This document shows, one piece after another, positions 7,036 through 15,100 of a stretch of DNA of 17,781 bases (within the stretch, counting starts at the first letter, position 1; each line of letters begins with the position of its first letter). The DNA comes from Flavisolibacter sp. (GTDB lineage: Bacteria > Bacteroidota > Bacteroidia > Chitinophagales > Chitinophagaceae). The notes beneath the pieces were generated by a model that saw nothing but the letters and a program-made list of their open reading frames with translations, was not told the origin of the DNA and ran no database searches. The translations under genes and the position numbers were made by a program. Location of the stretch: NCBI GenBank assembly GCA_013695175.1, contig JACDAZ010000152.1:1-17781 (forward strand), read 5' to 3'.

Positions 7036-7614
7036 ATGACAGAGGAAGCCCTTTTACAAGGCTGTTTGAAGAACAAGGCTACAGCCCAACGTGAGTTATA
7101 TACTAAGTACAGTGTCAAAATGTTGCCGGTGTGTTACAGGTATGCTCATAATAGAGAAGATGCCGAAGACATGTTGCAGGAAGGTTTTATAAAAGTGTTT
7201 TCACAGATACACACTTTTGAAAGCCGTGGTTCGCTGGAAGGATGGATAAGAAGAATAGTAGTGCATACTTGCATTAATATATTGAAGAAGAATAAAAAGT
7301 TTAATGATAGCGTAGACCTGATTCATGCTACTTCACTACAAGTTCGGGAAGAAAATATTCCATCCATTATCCAGGCAAAACAAGTTATTGAGTGTATAAG
7401 AATTTTACCATTAGGTTATCGAACGGTACTGAATTTATATGCTATTGAAGGTTATTCGCACCGTGAAATTGGAAATATGCTGGACATTGAAGAAAGTACC
7501 AGCCGCAGTCAATACACAAGAGCGAAAGCCATGTTAGAAGATATTTTGATTAAAAAACGAATTATTAATAAACCAAAAGATGAGCAACTATTTGCTGCAT
7601 CCGGAAGACATTGA
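7036..7614 (+). CDS. ECF-family RNA polymerase sigma factor
   Basis: This 192-residue protein has the two-domain layout of extracytoplasmic-function sigma factors. Region 2 covers about 20-88, with DAEDMLQEGFIKVF at 42-55 and the promoter-melting/-10 recognition part ending in SLEGWIRRIVVHTCINILKK. Region 4 covers about 115-172, with LPLGYRTVLNLYAIEGYS and the helix-turn-helix REIGNMLDIEESTSRSQ. It directs RNA polymerase to a specific promoter set and is normally held inactive by an anti-sigma factor. The next gene, 26 bases downstream on the same strand, is the likely partner. The start is the ATG at 7036. The exact ECF group cannot be assigned by eye. Confidence 0.94.
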   Translation: MTEEALLQGCLKNKATAQRELYTKYSVKMLPVCYRYAHNREDAEDMLQEGFIKVFSQIHTFESRGSLEGWIRRIVVHTCINILKKNKKFNDSVDLIHATSLQVREENIPSIIQAKQVIECIRILPLGYRTVLNLYAIEGYSHREIGNMLDIEESTSRSQYTRAKAMLEDILIKKRIINKPKDEQLFAASGRH

Positions 7615-7640
7615 TCCAAAACCCTTAATTGCTGGATGAT

Positions 7641-8972
7641 ATGCAGAGAAATTATAACAATGAAGATTTTGAGCAATTTCTAAAACAAAGCGCCGACAGT
7701 TATAGAATGCGACCTTCGGATAAAGTTTGGAAAGGAATTTCTAATAGTTTATCTGAAAGACGCAGAAAAATTGGCTTTACAACCGGAGGTTTTTTAGTGA
7801 TAGCCTCTATACTCGGTTATTTTCTAATAGATACATCTAAAAATATTGCTCTCCCTGAAGCTTCTGCACAAGTGGAATTGAATTCTAACTCTGCAACTAA
7901 TGCAGCTTCTGCAAATAAAAATAATACTGAAGCACCGGTTATTTCTATCGCAAATAAAAAGTCCACTGAATTTGCTATATCGCAAAACCAATTAGCTAAA
8001 GTTGTTCCCTTGTATGATCAACCTGCTTTAATTCTTTCAAAAGAAGAGAATGAGTTGTCAGCAAGCCAAATTCCTGTTGATGAAAGTTCAACAGAAGTTG
8101 AATCCGCCGCTTTTAATGCAACTATTATAGATTCTGAAATAGAAGCTGAAACTGAGGGAAATAATGAACCAGCCACTTTACCGGCAGTAGACAAAGAAGA
8201 ACTTCCATTGAGTATAGAAAGTGTTACTAATTTATATGCAAAAGGTAAGCGAAATAATCTTTCACTGCAGTTTACTTTTACACCCACTGTATCTTATAGA
8301 AAATTAAGTGAGAATAAAGACAATTTGCGTTCTTTACCTCAAAACACCACTGCATATAATATTAATAATGCAGTTACACATAAACCCGATATTGGTTTAG
8401 AAGTTGGTTTGGCATTGAAATATGAGTTAACAAATAAAGTAAACTTAAAAGGCGGCTTACAATTCAATATGAGTCGTTACGATATTAAAGCATTTAGTAC
8501 CCCGGCAGAAGTAGCTATGATTGCATTAAGCAATCGTAATACCAATACTGTAGCTATTCATAATTCTGTAACCAACATCAGGAACTTTAATGGCACTGAT
8601 CCGGATTGGTTTCAAAACCTATATTACCAGCTATCTGCACCGGTTGGTTTGGACGTATTTTTAATTAATGCAGGCAATGCCAGGTTTGGCATAGGTGGTA
8701 CATTTCAACCTACCTATATTATGAGCGACAGGGCTTACCTTCTTTCAAGTGATTATAAAAATTATGCTTTAGTTCCCTGGTTAACCAGGAGGTGGAATAT
8801 GAATACAAGTTTTGAAACTTTTGTAAATTATTCAACAGGTAAACTACAATGGCAGGTTGGTCCTCAGGTAAGGTACCAGATGCTATCAAGTTTTGCATCA
8901 AAATACCCTGTTAAGGAAAATCTTTTCGACTTCGGCTTAAAGGTCGGCGTGTCGCTTTCCAATTCCCAATAG
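7641..8972 (+). CDS. Putative dual-membrane-spanning anti-sigma factor (cytoplasmic head, one TM helix, periplasmic linker, outer-membrane barrel)
   Basis: From the ATG at 7641 this is a 443-residue protein with four parts. Residues 1-43 are a charged cytoplasmic head with DKVWKGISNSL, common in anti-sigma-like heads next to Bacteroidota ECF genes. Residues 44-63 form one hydrophobic helix. Residues 64-205 are a low-complexity stretch rich in Ser, Asn, Glu and Ala, probably disordered. Residues 206-443 alternate polar and aromatic residues and resemble a small outer-membrane beta-barrel. The same order is known for the Dma proteins of Bacteroides thetaiotaomicron, which bind a sigma factor inside and reach the outer membrane. 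The gene directly follows an ECF sigma gene. A TTG at 7629 would add four residues; the ATG is preferred. ASA-Q at 74-77 could be a cleavage site. The layout is seen; the function is inferred. Confidence 0.72.
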   Translation: MQRNYNNEDFEQFLKQSADSYRMRPSDKVWKGISNSLSERRRKIGFTTGGFLVIASILGYFLIDTSKNIALPEASAQVELNSNSATNAASANKNNTEAPVISIANKKSTEFAISQNQLAKVVPLYDQPALILSKEENELSASQIPVDESSTEVESAAFNATIIDSEIEAETEGNNEPATLPAVDKEELPLSIESVTNLYAKGKRNNLSLQFTFTPTVSYRKLSENKDNLRSLPQNTTAYNINNAVTHKPDIGLEVGLALKYELTNKVNLKGGLQFNMSRYDIKAFSTPAEVAMIALSNRNTNTVAIHNSVTNIRNFNGTDPDWFQNLYYQLSAPVGLDVFLINAGNARFGIGGTFQPTYIMSDRAYLLSSDYKNYALVPWLTRRWNMNTSFETFVNYSTGKLQWQVGPQVRYQMLSSFASKYPVKENLFDFGLKVGVSLSNSQ

Positions 8973-8990
8973 CCAGCCTAATTGCTTTTG

Positions 8991-9020
8991 GTCCCGCTTT
9001 TTAGCGGGATTTTTTATTTT
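8991..9020 (+). terminator. Intrinsic terminator after the sigma/anti-sigma operon
   Basis: TCCCGCT at 8992-8998 pairs with AGCGGGA at 9003-9009 around a TTTT loop. Six T at 9010-9015, an A and four more T follow. It begins 19 bases after the TAG stop and separates this operon from the lipoprotein-uvrC unit. Confidence 0.92.
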
Positions 9021-9028
9021 GAGCACCT

Positions 9029-9036
9029 TAATTTTA
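9029..9036 (+). promoter_or_regulatory. Possible -7 element of the lipoprotein-uvrC unit
   Basis: TAATTTTA is one mismatch from TAnnTTTG and lies four bases before the ATG at 9041. A TTG at 9019-9021 lies seven bases upstream, inside the end of the terminator T-tract. This repeats the start-codon-proximal arrangement of gpmI and nadC, but the match is weak. Confidence 0.3.
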
Positions 9037-9040
9037 GCAG

Positions 9041-9625
9041 ATGAAAAATTGGTTCATATATAGTATCATAATTACAATAGCAGCTTGTAAAGGGAGTGAT
9101 AAAGAAGAAGAAAATAATGCAGCTTTTTTTCCCGTTTCATCTTTTATAAAAAGCCAGGTGGCAGATGTAGATAGTTCTGTATATCCAATTTACAAAATTG
9201 AAACTGTAGCCGGAAGAAGTGATTCAGGATATATTTCTAAAGATGAATTTAAAAAATATACCAACGATTTCCTGGATATGCCCGATATAACTCAAAAGAA
9301 ATGGAAAGGAGATTATATTGAATCAAAAGTTTTTGATGATGCTTTGAACAGCGTGATCTTAAGCTACAACCTAAAAGATGAAAAAGATAATGCTGAAGTA
9401 AGGAAACAGGAAGTTATTATAGAACCAAACCAGGATGCTGATGACAAGGTTAAAACAATAATTATTGATAGAATATCCGGTAGTAAAAATGATCTTGTCA
9501 GAAAGCATCTGCTTTGGCAGGTAGACAAAAGGTTTCAAATTGTTACCATCTCAAATAATGATAATAAAGAAAGAGTTCATACCGTGAAGATTTTTTGGAA
9601 GGATATTCCTGTAGCCAAAAATTGA
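9041..9625 (+). CDS. Predicted lipoprotein, unknown function
   Basis: This 194-residue protein opens with a short signal peptide and an IAAC lipobox, placing the lipidated cysteine at residue 16. The segment after it is KGSDKEEE. A charged, acidic stretch right after the cysteine resembles lipoprotein surface-export signals of Bacteroidota, so it may reach the outer leaflet, though the fit is loose. The mature part is hydrophilic with alternating beta-like strands and no motif I recognise. It ends 11 bases before uvrC on the same strand, and a terminator just upstream isolates the pair, so the two are very probably co-transcribed. Nothing in the sequence ties it to DNA repair. Confidence 0.78.
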   Translation: MKNWFIYSIIITIAACKGSDKEEENNAAFFPVSSFIKSQVADVDSSVYPIYKIETVAGRSDSGYISKDEFKKYTNDFLDMPDITQKKWKGDYIESKVFDDALNSVILSYNLKDEKDNAEVRKQEVIIEPNQDADDKVKTIIIDRISGSKNDLVRKHLLWQVDKRFQIVTISNNDNKERVHTVKIFWKDIPVAKN

Positions 9626-9636
9626 TATAGTTCCTG

Positions 9637-11469
9637 ATGACCCAAGCTGATTTTCAAAATATTGGGGGTACGCTACCTCCGTTACCCGGCATATATAAAT
9701 ATTATAATGCCAATGGTAGTTTATTGTATGTAGGTAAAGCCAAAAACATAAAAAAAAGAGTTGCATCGTATTTTTCTAAAACCCTCACAAATTATAAAAC
9801 CTATGAACTTGTTAGAAGAATTGATAAGATAGAATTTACTATTGTTAATTCTGAGCAGGATGCTTTTTTACTGGAGAACTCACTCATAAAACAATTCCAG
9901 CCGCTCTTCAACATTAATTTAAAAGACGATAAAACTTACCCTTACATCGTAATTAAAAATGAACCTTTTCCAAGAATTTATTTAACCAGGCAAAAATTGG
10001 ATGATGGCTCTCAATATTTTGGGCCTTATACATCTGTTGGTAAAGTAAGAGACTTATTGAATTTTATAAAGAACACGATTCCTTTGCGCACCTGTCCATT
10101 AAACTTACTTGAAAAAAATATTGCAAAAGGAAAATTTAAAGTATGCCTTGAATACCATTTACAAAATTGCAAAGGTCCTTGTGAAGCCTTACAATCTGCA
10201 GATGATTACAATGAAAATATAGCGCAGGTTAAAAACCTTTTAAGAGGAAATCTTTCTCCGGTTATTCAGCATTTTAAAATAGAAATGAAGAAGCATGCAG
10301 AAGCCATGGAGTTTGAAAAAGCAGGTTTGGCACATAAAAAAATAGAATACCTGGAGCAGTACCAATCAAGATCAGTTATTACAAATAGCAATACACACAG
10401 CATTGATGTTTTTTTTATACAAAAAGAAGATGATCTTGTTTATGTAAACTACCTGATGGTAGAAAACGGTACCATTATTCAAACCAAAACTTTAAAAGTA
10501 GAAGCCCACCTTGATGAGACACAGGAAGAAATCCTGGCTTTTACCATTGGTCAATTAAGAACAACTTTTCAAAGTAAGGCCAAAGAACTTGTTTTACCTT
10601 TTGAAATAGAATATACAGAGCCTGATGTAGAATTAACTATACCTAAAGGAGGCGATAAGAAAAAATTACTTGATCTGGCAGCCAAAAATGTAGCGTATTA
10701 CATTAGGGATGAAAAAAGCAAAGATTCCAGGTATGCAGACCAGGCGAAAACAAATCTTCTTTTAAAAATCCAGGAAGATTTGCAACTGACAGAGGTACCT
10801 GTACATATTGAATGTTTTGATAACTCGAATTTGCAGGGAAGCTACCCTGTATCGGCTATGGTTTGTTTTAAAAATGCTGAACCAAGCAAAAAAGATTACC
10901 GCCTTTTTAATGTAAAAACAGTTGAAGGTATAAATGATTTTGCCTCAATGAAAGAAGCTGTTTATCGCCGCTATAAAAGGCTCACACTTGAAAATGCAAG
11001 TTTACCGCAACTGATTGTTATTGATGGTGGTAAGGGACAATTAAATGCAGCTAATGAAGCTATAGAAGAATTGAATTTGCAAGGTAAATTAACCATGATA
11101 GGCCTGGCAAAAAATGAAGAGGAGATATTTTTTGTTGGCGATAAAGAATCCCTGAAGCTTCCTTACGATAGCGAAAGCCATAAATTTATCAGAAGAGTCC
11201 GTGATGAAGTACATCATTTTGTCATCAACTTTCACAGGAAAAAAAGAAGTAAAGGCACTTTTAAAAATAACCTTGAAGAAATAAGAGGCATAGGAAGCCA
11301 TACTGCCAACCAGCTTTTAAAAGCTTTCAGGTCTGTAAAAAATATAAAAAATCAACCATTGTCAGAACTTTCAAAAGTAATTGGACCGGTAAAAGCAAAA
11401 ATTATCAGAGCTTATTTTGATGCTGAATTAAACCAGGCAACCCCTGAAAAAGAAATGGGGCCAGGATAA
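9637..11469 (+). CDS. uvrC: UvrABC excinuclease subunit C
   Basis: UvrC makes both incisions around bulky DNA lesions in nucleotide excision repair. The 610 residues match the usual length. The N-terminal GIY-YIG nuclease has GIY at 18-20 and YVG at 31-33. Four cysteines at 153, 170, 178 and 182 match the spacing of the cluster that binds iron-sulfur in UvrC. A UVR (UvrB-binding) motif spans about 209-242. The RNase H-like nuclease follows, with ECFDNSNLQG including Asp395, VIDGGKGQLNAA, and RDEVHHFVINFHRKKRS near 522-538. The end carries helix-hairpin-helix motifs, EEIRGIGSHTANQLL and LSKVIGPVKAKII. All parts are intact. It follows the lipoprotein gene closely and faces gldN. Confidence 0.97.
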   Translation: MTQADFQNIGGTLPPLPGIYKYYNANGSLLYVGKAKNIKKRVASYFSKTLTNYKTYELVRRIDKIEFTIVNSEQDAFLLENSLIKQFQPLFNINLKDDKTYPYIVIKNEPFPRIYLTRQKLDDGSQYFGPYTSVGKVRDLLNFIKNTIPLRTCPLNLLEKNIAKGKFKVCLEYHLQNCKGPCEALQSADDYNENIAQVKNLLRGNLSPVIQHFKIEMKKHAEAMEFEKAGLAHKKIEYLEQYQSRSVITNSNTHSIDVFFIQKEDDLVYVNYLMVENGTIIQTKTLKVEAHLDETQEEILAFTIGQLRTTFQSKAKELVLPFEIEYTEPDVELTIPKGGDKKKLLDLAAKNVAYYIRDEKSKDSRYADQAKTNLLLKIQEDLQLTEVPVHIECFDNSNLQGSYPVSAMVCFKNAEPSKKDYRLFNVKTVEGINDFASMKEAVYRRYKRLTLENASLPQLIVIDGGKGQLNAANEAIEELNLQGKLTMIGLAKNEEEIFFVGDKESLKLPYDSESHKFIRRVRDEVHHFVINFHRKKRSKGTFKNNLEEIRGIGSHTANQLLKAFRSVKNIKNQPLSELSKVIGPVKAKIIRAYFDAELNQATPEKEMGPG

Positions 11470-11519
11470 AAATCCAGCCCCGTTGTAAAATCCAATATCC
11501 TATGAAAAACCGAGGTAAA

Positions 11520-11560
11520 AGTAAAGTATTTGACTGATGAAACCAGAGTATTACTTTACT
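11520..11560. repeat. 9-bp inverted repeat downstream of uvrC
   Basis: AGTAAAGTA at 11520-11528 and TACTTTACT at 11552-11560 are exact reverse complements around a 23-base loop. The stem is AT-rich and followed by AAATATTATT, not a clean T-tract. It may help end the uvrC transcript or stabilise its 3' end. No other structure is obvious in the first 120 bases of the 151-base uvrC-gldN gap. Confidence 0.35.
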
Positions 11561-11588
11561 AAATATTATTATAAAAGGAAATAATTAT

Positions 11589-11612
11589 AAAAAAATCCCG
11601 CCGCAGCGGGAT
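11589..11612 (-). terminator. Intrinsic terminator of the gld operon
   Basis: ATCCCGC at 11595-11601 and GCGGGAT at 11606-11612 form a 7-bp GC-rich stem with a 4-base loop. On the minus strand it is followed by seven T (A run at 11589-11595). It lies 9 bases after the gldN stop. On the plus strand it is followed by CAATATTTTT, so it might also stop uvrC transcripts, less efficiently. Confidence 0.9.
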
Positions 11613-11620
11613 CAATATTT

Positions 11621-12634
11621 TTAATATGACCAAAGATCTTGTTCATAATTAAATATCTTCTCTTTAATATTTTCACCTTCTAATAAAGCGAGAATGGGAT
11701 CTCTCATCATCTGCCTAACCGTTCTGTTAGCGGCATTATCAAGTGTAGATTTTGTAATATAACTACTGAACATACGGCTTTCAAATAACTCTTCCCATGT
11801 CATACGTCCGGTTCCCATATTTTTAGGATTGTAAACCTCGTATTTTGCTAACATAGGTCTTAAGTCTGGATAGTATACCCAAAACATTACTGTACTACCT
11901 CTTTCTGTACCATTTGGATTGAAAAGAGTTTTAAGAGGAGCTATACCTAATATTCTTACAAACATTCGGCTTGCTTCACGGTCAAAAACCCACTCTTCCT
12001 TTATTCTTAATTTAACTACTGTTTTAGGATCAAAGCTTGCCCTGGTAACCACATATTCTACAACCTTACTTGGGTCGTCAATATCTGTTCTTGCAACAGT
12101 ATCTGCACTACCGGTAGTTAACTGACCTATTTCTGTTAATGCCATTGGTGTAGTAAATCGCTCATCACCAAAAGCTGTTACTTCTCCGCTATTTACGGCT
12201 TGTAAAAGCATATTGATAAAGATCTGGCTGCCATTATCATCATCAGCTTCATAACGGAATGGAGCATTTAATTTTTCACGTAAATCAAGTTCACGCCAAA
12301 CTTTCTCAGCATACAAGGCATCATCCCAACGCAGGTGTTCATAATCCAGGGGTGTACGGTCATTAATCCCTGTTTTGTCTGTAGCGTTATCATTTCTTAA
12401 TGATTTCTTGGTGCTGTTATCAAACTCACTTGTAGAGTCAACCCTGATAGGAATATTTCCATAGGGATTGTAACCCGAAGGCTGAGTTGTATTGTTATTC
12501 TGTTGTTGCGGTTGCTGCTGGGCAGGCTGAGTACCATCTGTTCTGCGGCGTGGAGCTCTTTGAGCAGATGCTTCAGAAATTGCCAGTGACAAAATTCCTG
12601 CAAACAAGCTGATTTTAATGATACGGCTTTTCAT
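11621..12634 (-). CDS. gldN: Gliding motility / type IX secretion protein GldN
   Basis: GldN is a periplasmic partner of the lipoprotein GldK; together they form the ring-like part of the type IX secretion trans-envelope complex. This 337-residue protein has a signal peptide (MKSRIIKI, hydrophobic core, cleavage near ASA-Q at 24-25). An Arg-rich patch and a Gln/Pro/Asn-rich low-complexity segment follow (about 35-55), then the conserved GldN domain with YEHLRWDDALYAEKVWREL and the typical C-terminal FNYEQDLW. It is the last gene of the operon: its ATG is 10 bases after the gldM stop, and the operon terminator follows its own stop. The long Gln-rich insert is probably a flexible linker and appears lineage-specific. 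Confidence 0.95.
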   Translation of the reverse strand: MKSRIIKISLFAGILSLAISEASAQRAPRRRTDGTQPAQQQPQQQNNNTTQPSGYNPYGNIPIRVDSTSEFDNSTKKSLRNDNATDKTGINDRTPLDYEHLRWDDALYAEKVWRELDLREKLNAPFRYEADDDNGSQIFINMLLQAVNSGEVTAFGDERFTTPMALTEIGQLTTGSADTVARTDIDDPSKVVEYVVTRASFDPKTVVKLRIKEEWVFDREASRMFVRILGIAPLKTLFNPNGTERGSTVMFWVYYPDLRPMLAKYEVYNPKNMGTGRMTWEELFESRMFSSYITKSTLDNAANRTVRQMMRDPILALLEGENIKEKIFNYEQDLWSY

Positions 12635-12644
12635 TGTCGACCTT

Positions 12645-14180
12645 TTATTTAATGTAGTAAACTAGTGATGGTAATCTTCTGCTTCTTCCATCAGGACCCA
12701 TAGCTCTGATATTGTCTATTGTTACTAAACGTCCTGGTTTCATATTTCTTATAATCTGCTGTGCTTTCGGGCTCCAGGTATTTCCTGTACATGGGGCTTC
12801 GTCAATATCGCCATCATCATTATCTGATGTAAGTGTAAAACCTGTTACTGAATATTTTAATTCAAATGGAAAATCCTTAATGTAAGCACCAACACCACCC
12901 TGCGCTCTGAAAGAACCTGCATTTACATTTTCACCTGATGCCCAACCACCTACTGTAGCTACAGGATCAGGAATGGTACGCACACGGAACTGTGAAGCAC
13001 CGGCTACTTTACCATCAACAGACACTGTGATACGTGTATCATCAGAAATACTTCCAACACGTGCAATATATTTACCGGGACCTACTTTAGTTAAAGAACC
13101 ACCACCACCTGAAATAGATGCCTGTACTCTGTCATCACCACCACCACTGGCAGCAATAGATACAGGATTATCAACTCCTATATAAAGTACATTCATTTTA
13201 TCAAGAGAGATAGCTGCATTAGCTTGTCCTACGGTATATTCAACATTTTTTGTAATGGTTTGAGTTTTACCTTCCTGGTCAACATACCTGATATTGACAG
13301 GAATGGAATGTTTGCCAATAGTTCCACCCGGTATTTTTATACGGGCAGCACCATCTTCACCAAGTGAAGCATTTTGACCATTAATAGAAATCTGAGGTTG
13401 AGCTGCTTTACTGAAAGCACCAACACCCGCCATAATTTCTATTTCCTGACCAGGCATTACATAATTAGAGCTTTGACCTACAATAGCTGTATAGGTATCA
13501 AAACGAACAGCTACTTTTCCAACTTGCTCGTGAGCAAAAGCAACTACTTTATTTTCTGATGTCTTCACATCATTTTGAAACTTAGTAAGAATGGTAGTGG
13601 CTGCAACTGCAGGTACCATGTGGAAATAAGCTAGCTCCCATGTATTGTTACTCTTACTTTGAACAGCAGGCATGGCAGTATTTACTTGTAATGTATGCTG
13701 AAACTCCTGGGCTATTAAAGGATCAATGGCTAATAATTTAGCTTTATAATCTTCTAACTTGGCCTTCAATTTCACACCTTCTTTTTCAGTAAGCATAATC
13801 CTGGTTGCAATATCAAGGTTCTCCATCTTAAAAGATGAATCTCCATTTTTTGCAGGATCAAAATCAGCTTCCTTTAATATTCTTTTCTTAAGAACATCAA
13901 TATAGTCATACATATCTTTACTGAGAGCCTGTGCCTGCTGTGCTTTAGGTAACCATACGGTTGCCCTTGCGGCCGAAGAAGGATCAGTAGTTTTTTCTAA
14001 CAGGGATGCCAGTATGGTTTCAGTAGACTGATTAATAGTTCTATTGGTACTGGTTAAGCTGTTGTCTACGGTTTTAAAGGCGTTCAGAATCTCCGCTGAT
14101 ACATTTAGTGCTAACATGGCTGTTAACACCAGGTACATCAGGTTGATCATTTTCTGCCGCGGCTCTTTAGGTAGTGCCAT
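12645..14180 (-). CDS. gldM: Gliding motility / type IX secretion motor protein GldM
   Basis: GldM pairs with GldL as the inner-membrane motor and sends a long periplasmic shaft to the GldK-GldN ring. The N-terminus, MALPKEPRQKMINLMYLVLTAM, is highly typical: a short cytoplasmic tail, then one membrane helix (about 11-34) carrying a buried Glu at residue 30. The remaining 480 residues are periplasmic: a helical first domain (about 40-220) and beta-sandwich domains after it, including Gly-rich turns such as SGGGDDRV and SGGGGSL. The 511-residue length is normal. It lies 53 bases after gldL and 10 bases before gldN on the same strand. Confidence 0.96.
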   Translation of the reverse strand: MALPKEPRQKMINLMYLVLTAMLALNVSAEILNAFKTVDNSLTSTNRTINQSTETILASLLEKTTDPSSAARATVWLPKAQQAQALSKDMYDYIDVLKKRILKEADFDPAKNGDSSFKMENLDIATRIMLTEKEGVKLKAKLEDYKAKLLAIDPLIAQEFQHTLQVNTAMPAVQSKSNNTWELAYFHMVPAVAATTILTKFQNDVKTSENKVVAFAHEQVGKVAVRFDTYTAIVGQSSNYVMPGQEIEIMAGVGAFSKAAQPQISINGQNASLGEDGAARIKIPGGTIGKHSIPVNIRYVDQEGKTQTITKNVEYTVGQANAAISLDKMNVLYIGVDNPVSIAASGGGDDRVQASISGGGGSLTKVGPGKYIARVGSISDDTRITVSVDGKVAGASQFRVRTIPDPVATVGGWASGENVNAGSFRAQGGVGAYIKDFPFELKYSVTGFTLTSDNDDGDIDEAPCTGNTWSPKAQQIIRNMKPGRLVTIDNIRAMGPDGRSRRLPSLVYYIK

Positions 14181-14233
14181 AAAATATCAAGTATTTGGAT
14201 CTTTTAAATTTGGTTTGGTTTTTCATTGAACAC

Positions 14234-14995
14234 TTAACTACGTCCCTGCATGGCAGTTAACATATTGCCATATACATTATTCAGGCGACCTAAGTTATTA
14301 GCCAGGTTTCCTATTTGTTCCTGAACACGCTTAGCATCTTCAGCACTGTTGTTCATGACAGCCGCTGTTTCTGATAATTTACCATAGAACTGATTTAATG
14401 CTTTCAGGTGGTTGTTACTTTCCTGAAGTTCCAATTCATATATAGTGTTCAAAGAAGAAAGATTTTTTGTTAACACCTGAACCTGGTCGTGGAAAATACG
14501 GGCACCATCAGAAGCGGCATTGAAAGCGCCAACTGAATTAGCGGCACCTACATAAGCATCCTTAACCTGAGTTAAAGCTTGTGTTACTTCTTTAGTTCTT
14601 TGCGTATAATCACCAGTTACTGCTACCACATCAGCAATCTCGCTCATGTTAGTAATAGTAGTATTCAGCTTTTTGAAACCTTCTCCTAACCTGTTTAAGT
14701 TAGCAGGAGTAATATCTGCTTCCATTAAAGCTTTATCTAAAGCACCGGTAGCATTAGGTGTTGAAACTGTAAGTTCTTCTCTATGACTGGCATCGGCTAC
14801 AGCCGGATATCTTAAATATAATATACCATAAACAAGGAATACAACGGCTTCAGTTGTTAAGCCTATTTTTAACCACATGTCCGCATCTGGTTCGTGCAAG
14901 ATTTTACGTAAAGCACCCCAGATTACTATTGCCGCAGCAATTGAAACGAACACGTCAACGATTTTGCCTACTTTAGGAGGAATAGCAGCTGCCAT
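14234..14995 (-). CDS. gldL: Gliding motility / type IX secretion motor protein GldL
   Basis: GldL is the proton-conducting partner of GldM. This 253-residue protein has two N-terminal membrane helices, about 12-31 and 41-62, with charged Arg30, Lys31 and His34 in the connecting stretch and Glu49 inside the second helix, where the family has the glutamate implicated in proton use. From about 70 onward it is a cytoplasmic domain rich in long helices, with many Asn, Ala and Leu and coiled-coil character. Its start ATG at 14995 follows a purine-rich AAAAAAAATATCTT. A 105-base gap separates it from gldK, unusually long for this operon, and contains a small imperfect hairpin. Confidence 0.95.
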   Translation of the reverse strand: MAAAIPPKVGKIVDVFVSIAAAIVIWGALRKILHEPDADMWLKIGLTTEAVVFLVYGILYLRYPAVADASHREELTVSTPNATGALDKALMEADITPANLNRLGEGFKKLNTTITNMSEIADVVAVTGDYTQRTKEVTQALTQVKDAYVGAANSVGAFNAASDGARIFHDQVQVLTKNLSSLNTIYELELQESNNHLKALNQFYGKLSETAAVMNNSAEDAKRVQEQIGNLANNLGRLNNVYGNMLTAMQGRS

Positions 14996-15046
14996 AAGAT
15001 ATTTTTTTTAAGTGGTTGGTTATTGAAGATTAAAGACGATAGAGAA

Positions 15047-15074
15047 GGCAACTTTATTGTTATACAAAATTGCC
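15047..15074 (-). other. Imperfect hairpin in the gldK-gldL spacer
   Basis: On the minus strand GGCAA (15074-15070) pairs with TTGCC (15051-15047), and inside it TTGT pairs with ACAA around a 3-base loop, with an unpaired internal loop between the two helices. It is too weak and lacks the T-tract for a terminator. It could mark an RNA processing or stability site between gldK and gldL, or be chance. Confidence 0.25.
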
Positions 15075-15100
15075 ATACTCTGATTTAATATTTTATTTAA

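Noticed and set aside
11919..12125. Open frames antisense to gldN, and similar antisense frames at 1120-1305, 12973-13185 and 14044-14229
   Set aside because: They lie wholly inside clear genes on the other strand, have no recognisable protein character and no promoter or spacing of their own.
12485..12535. Gln/Pro codon repeat in gldN as a tandem repeat or mobile fragment
   Set aside because: It is short, irregular and in frame, and fits a flexible linker after the signal peptide.
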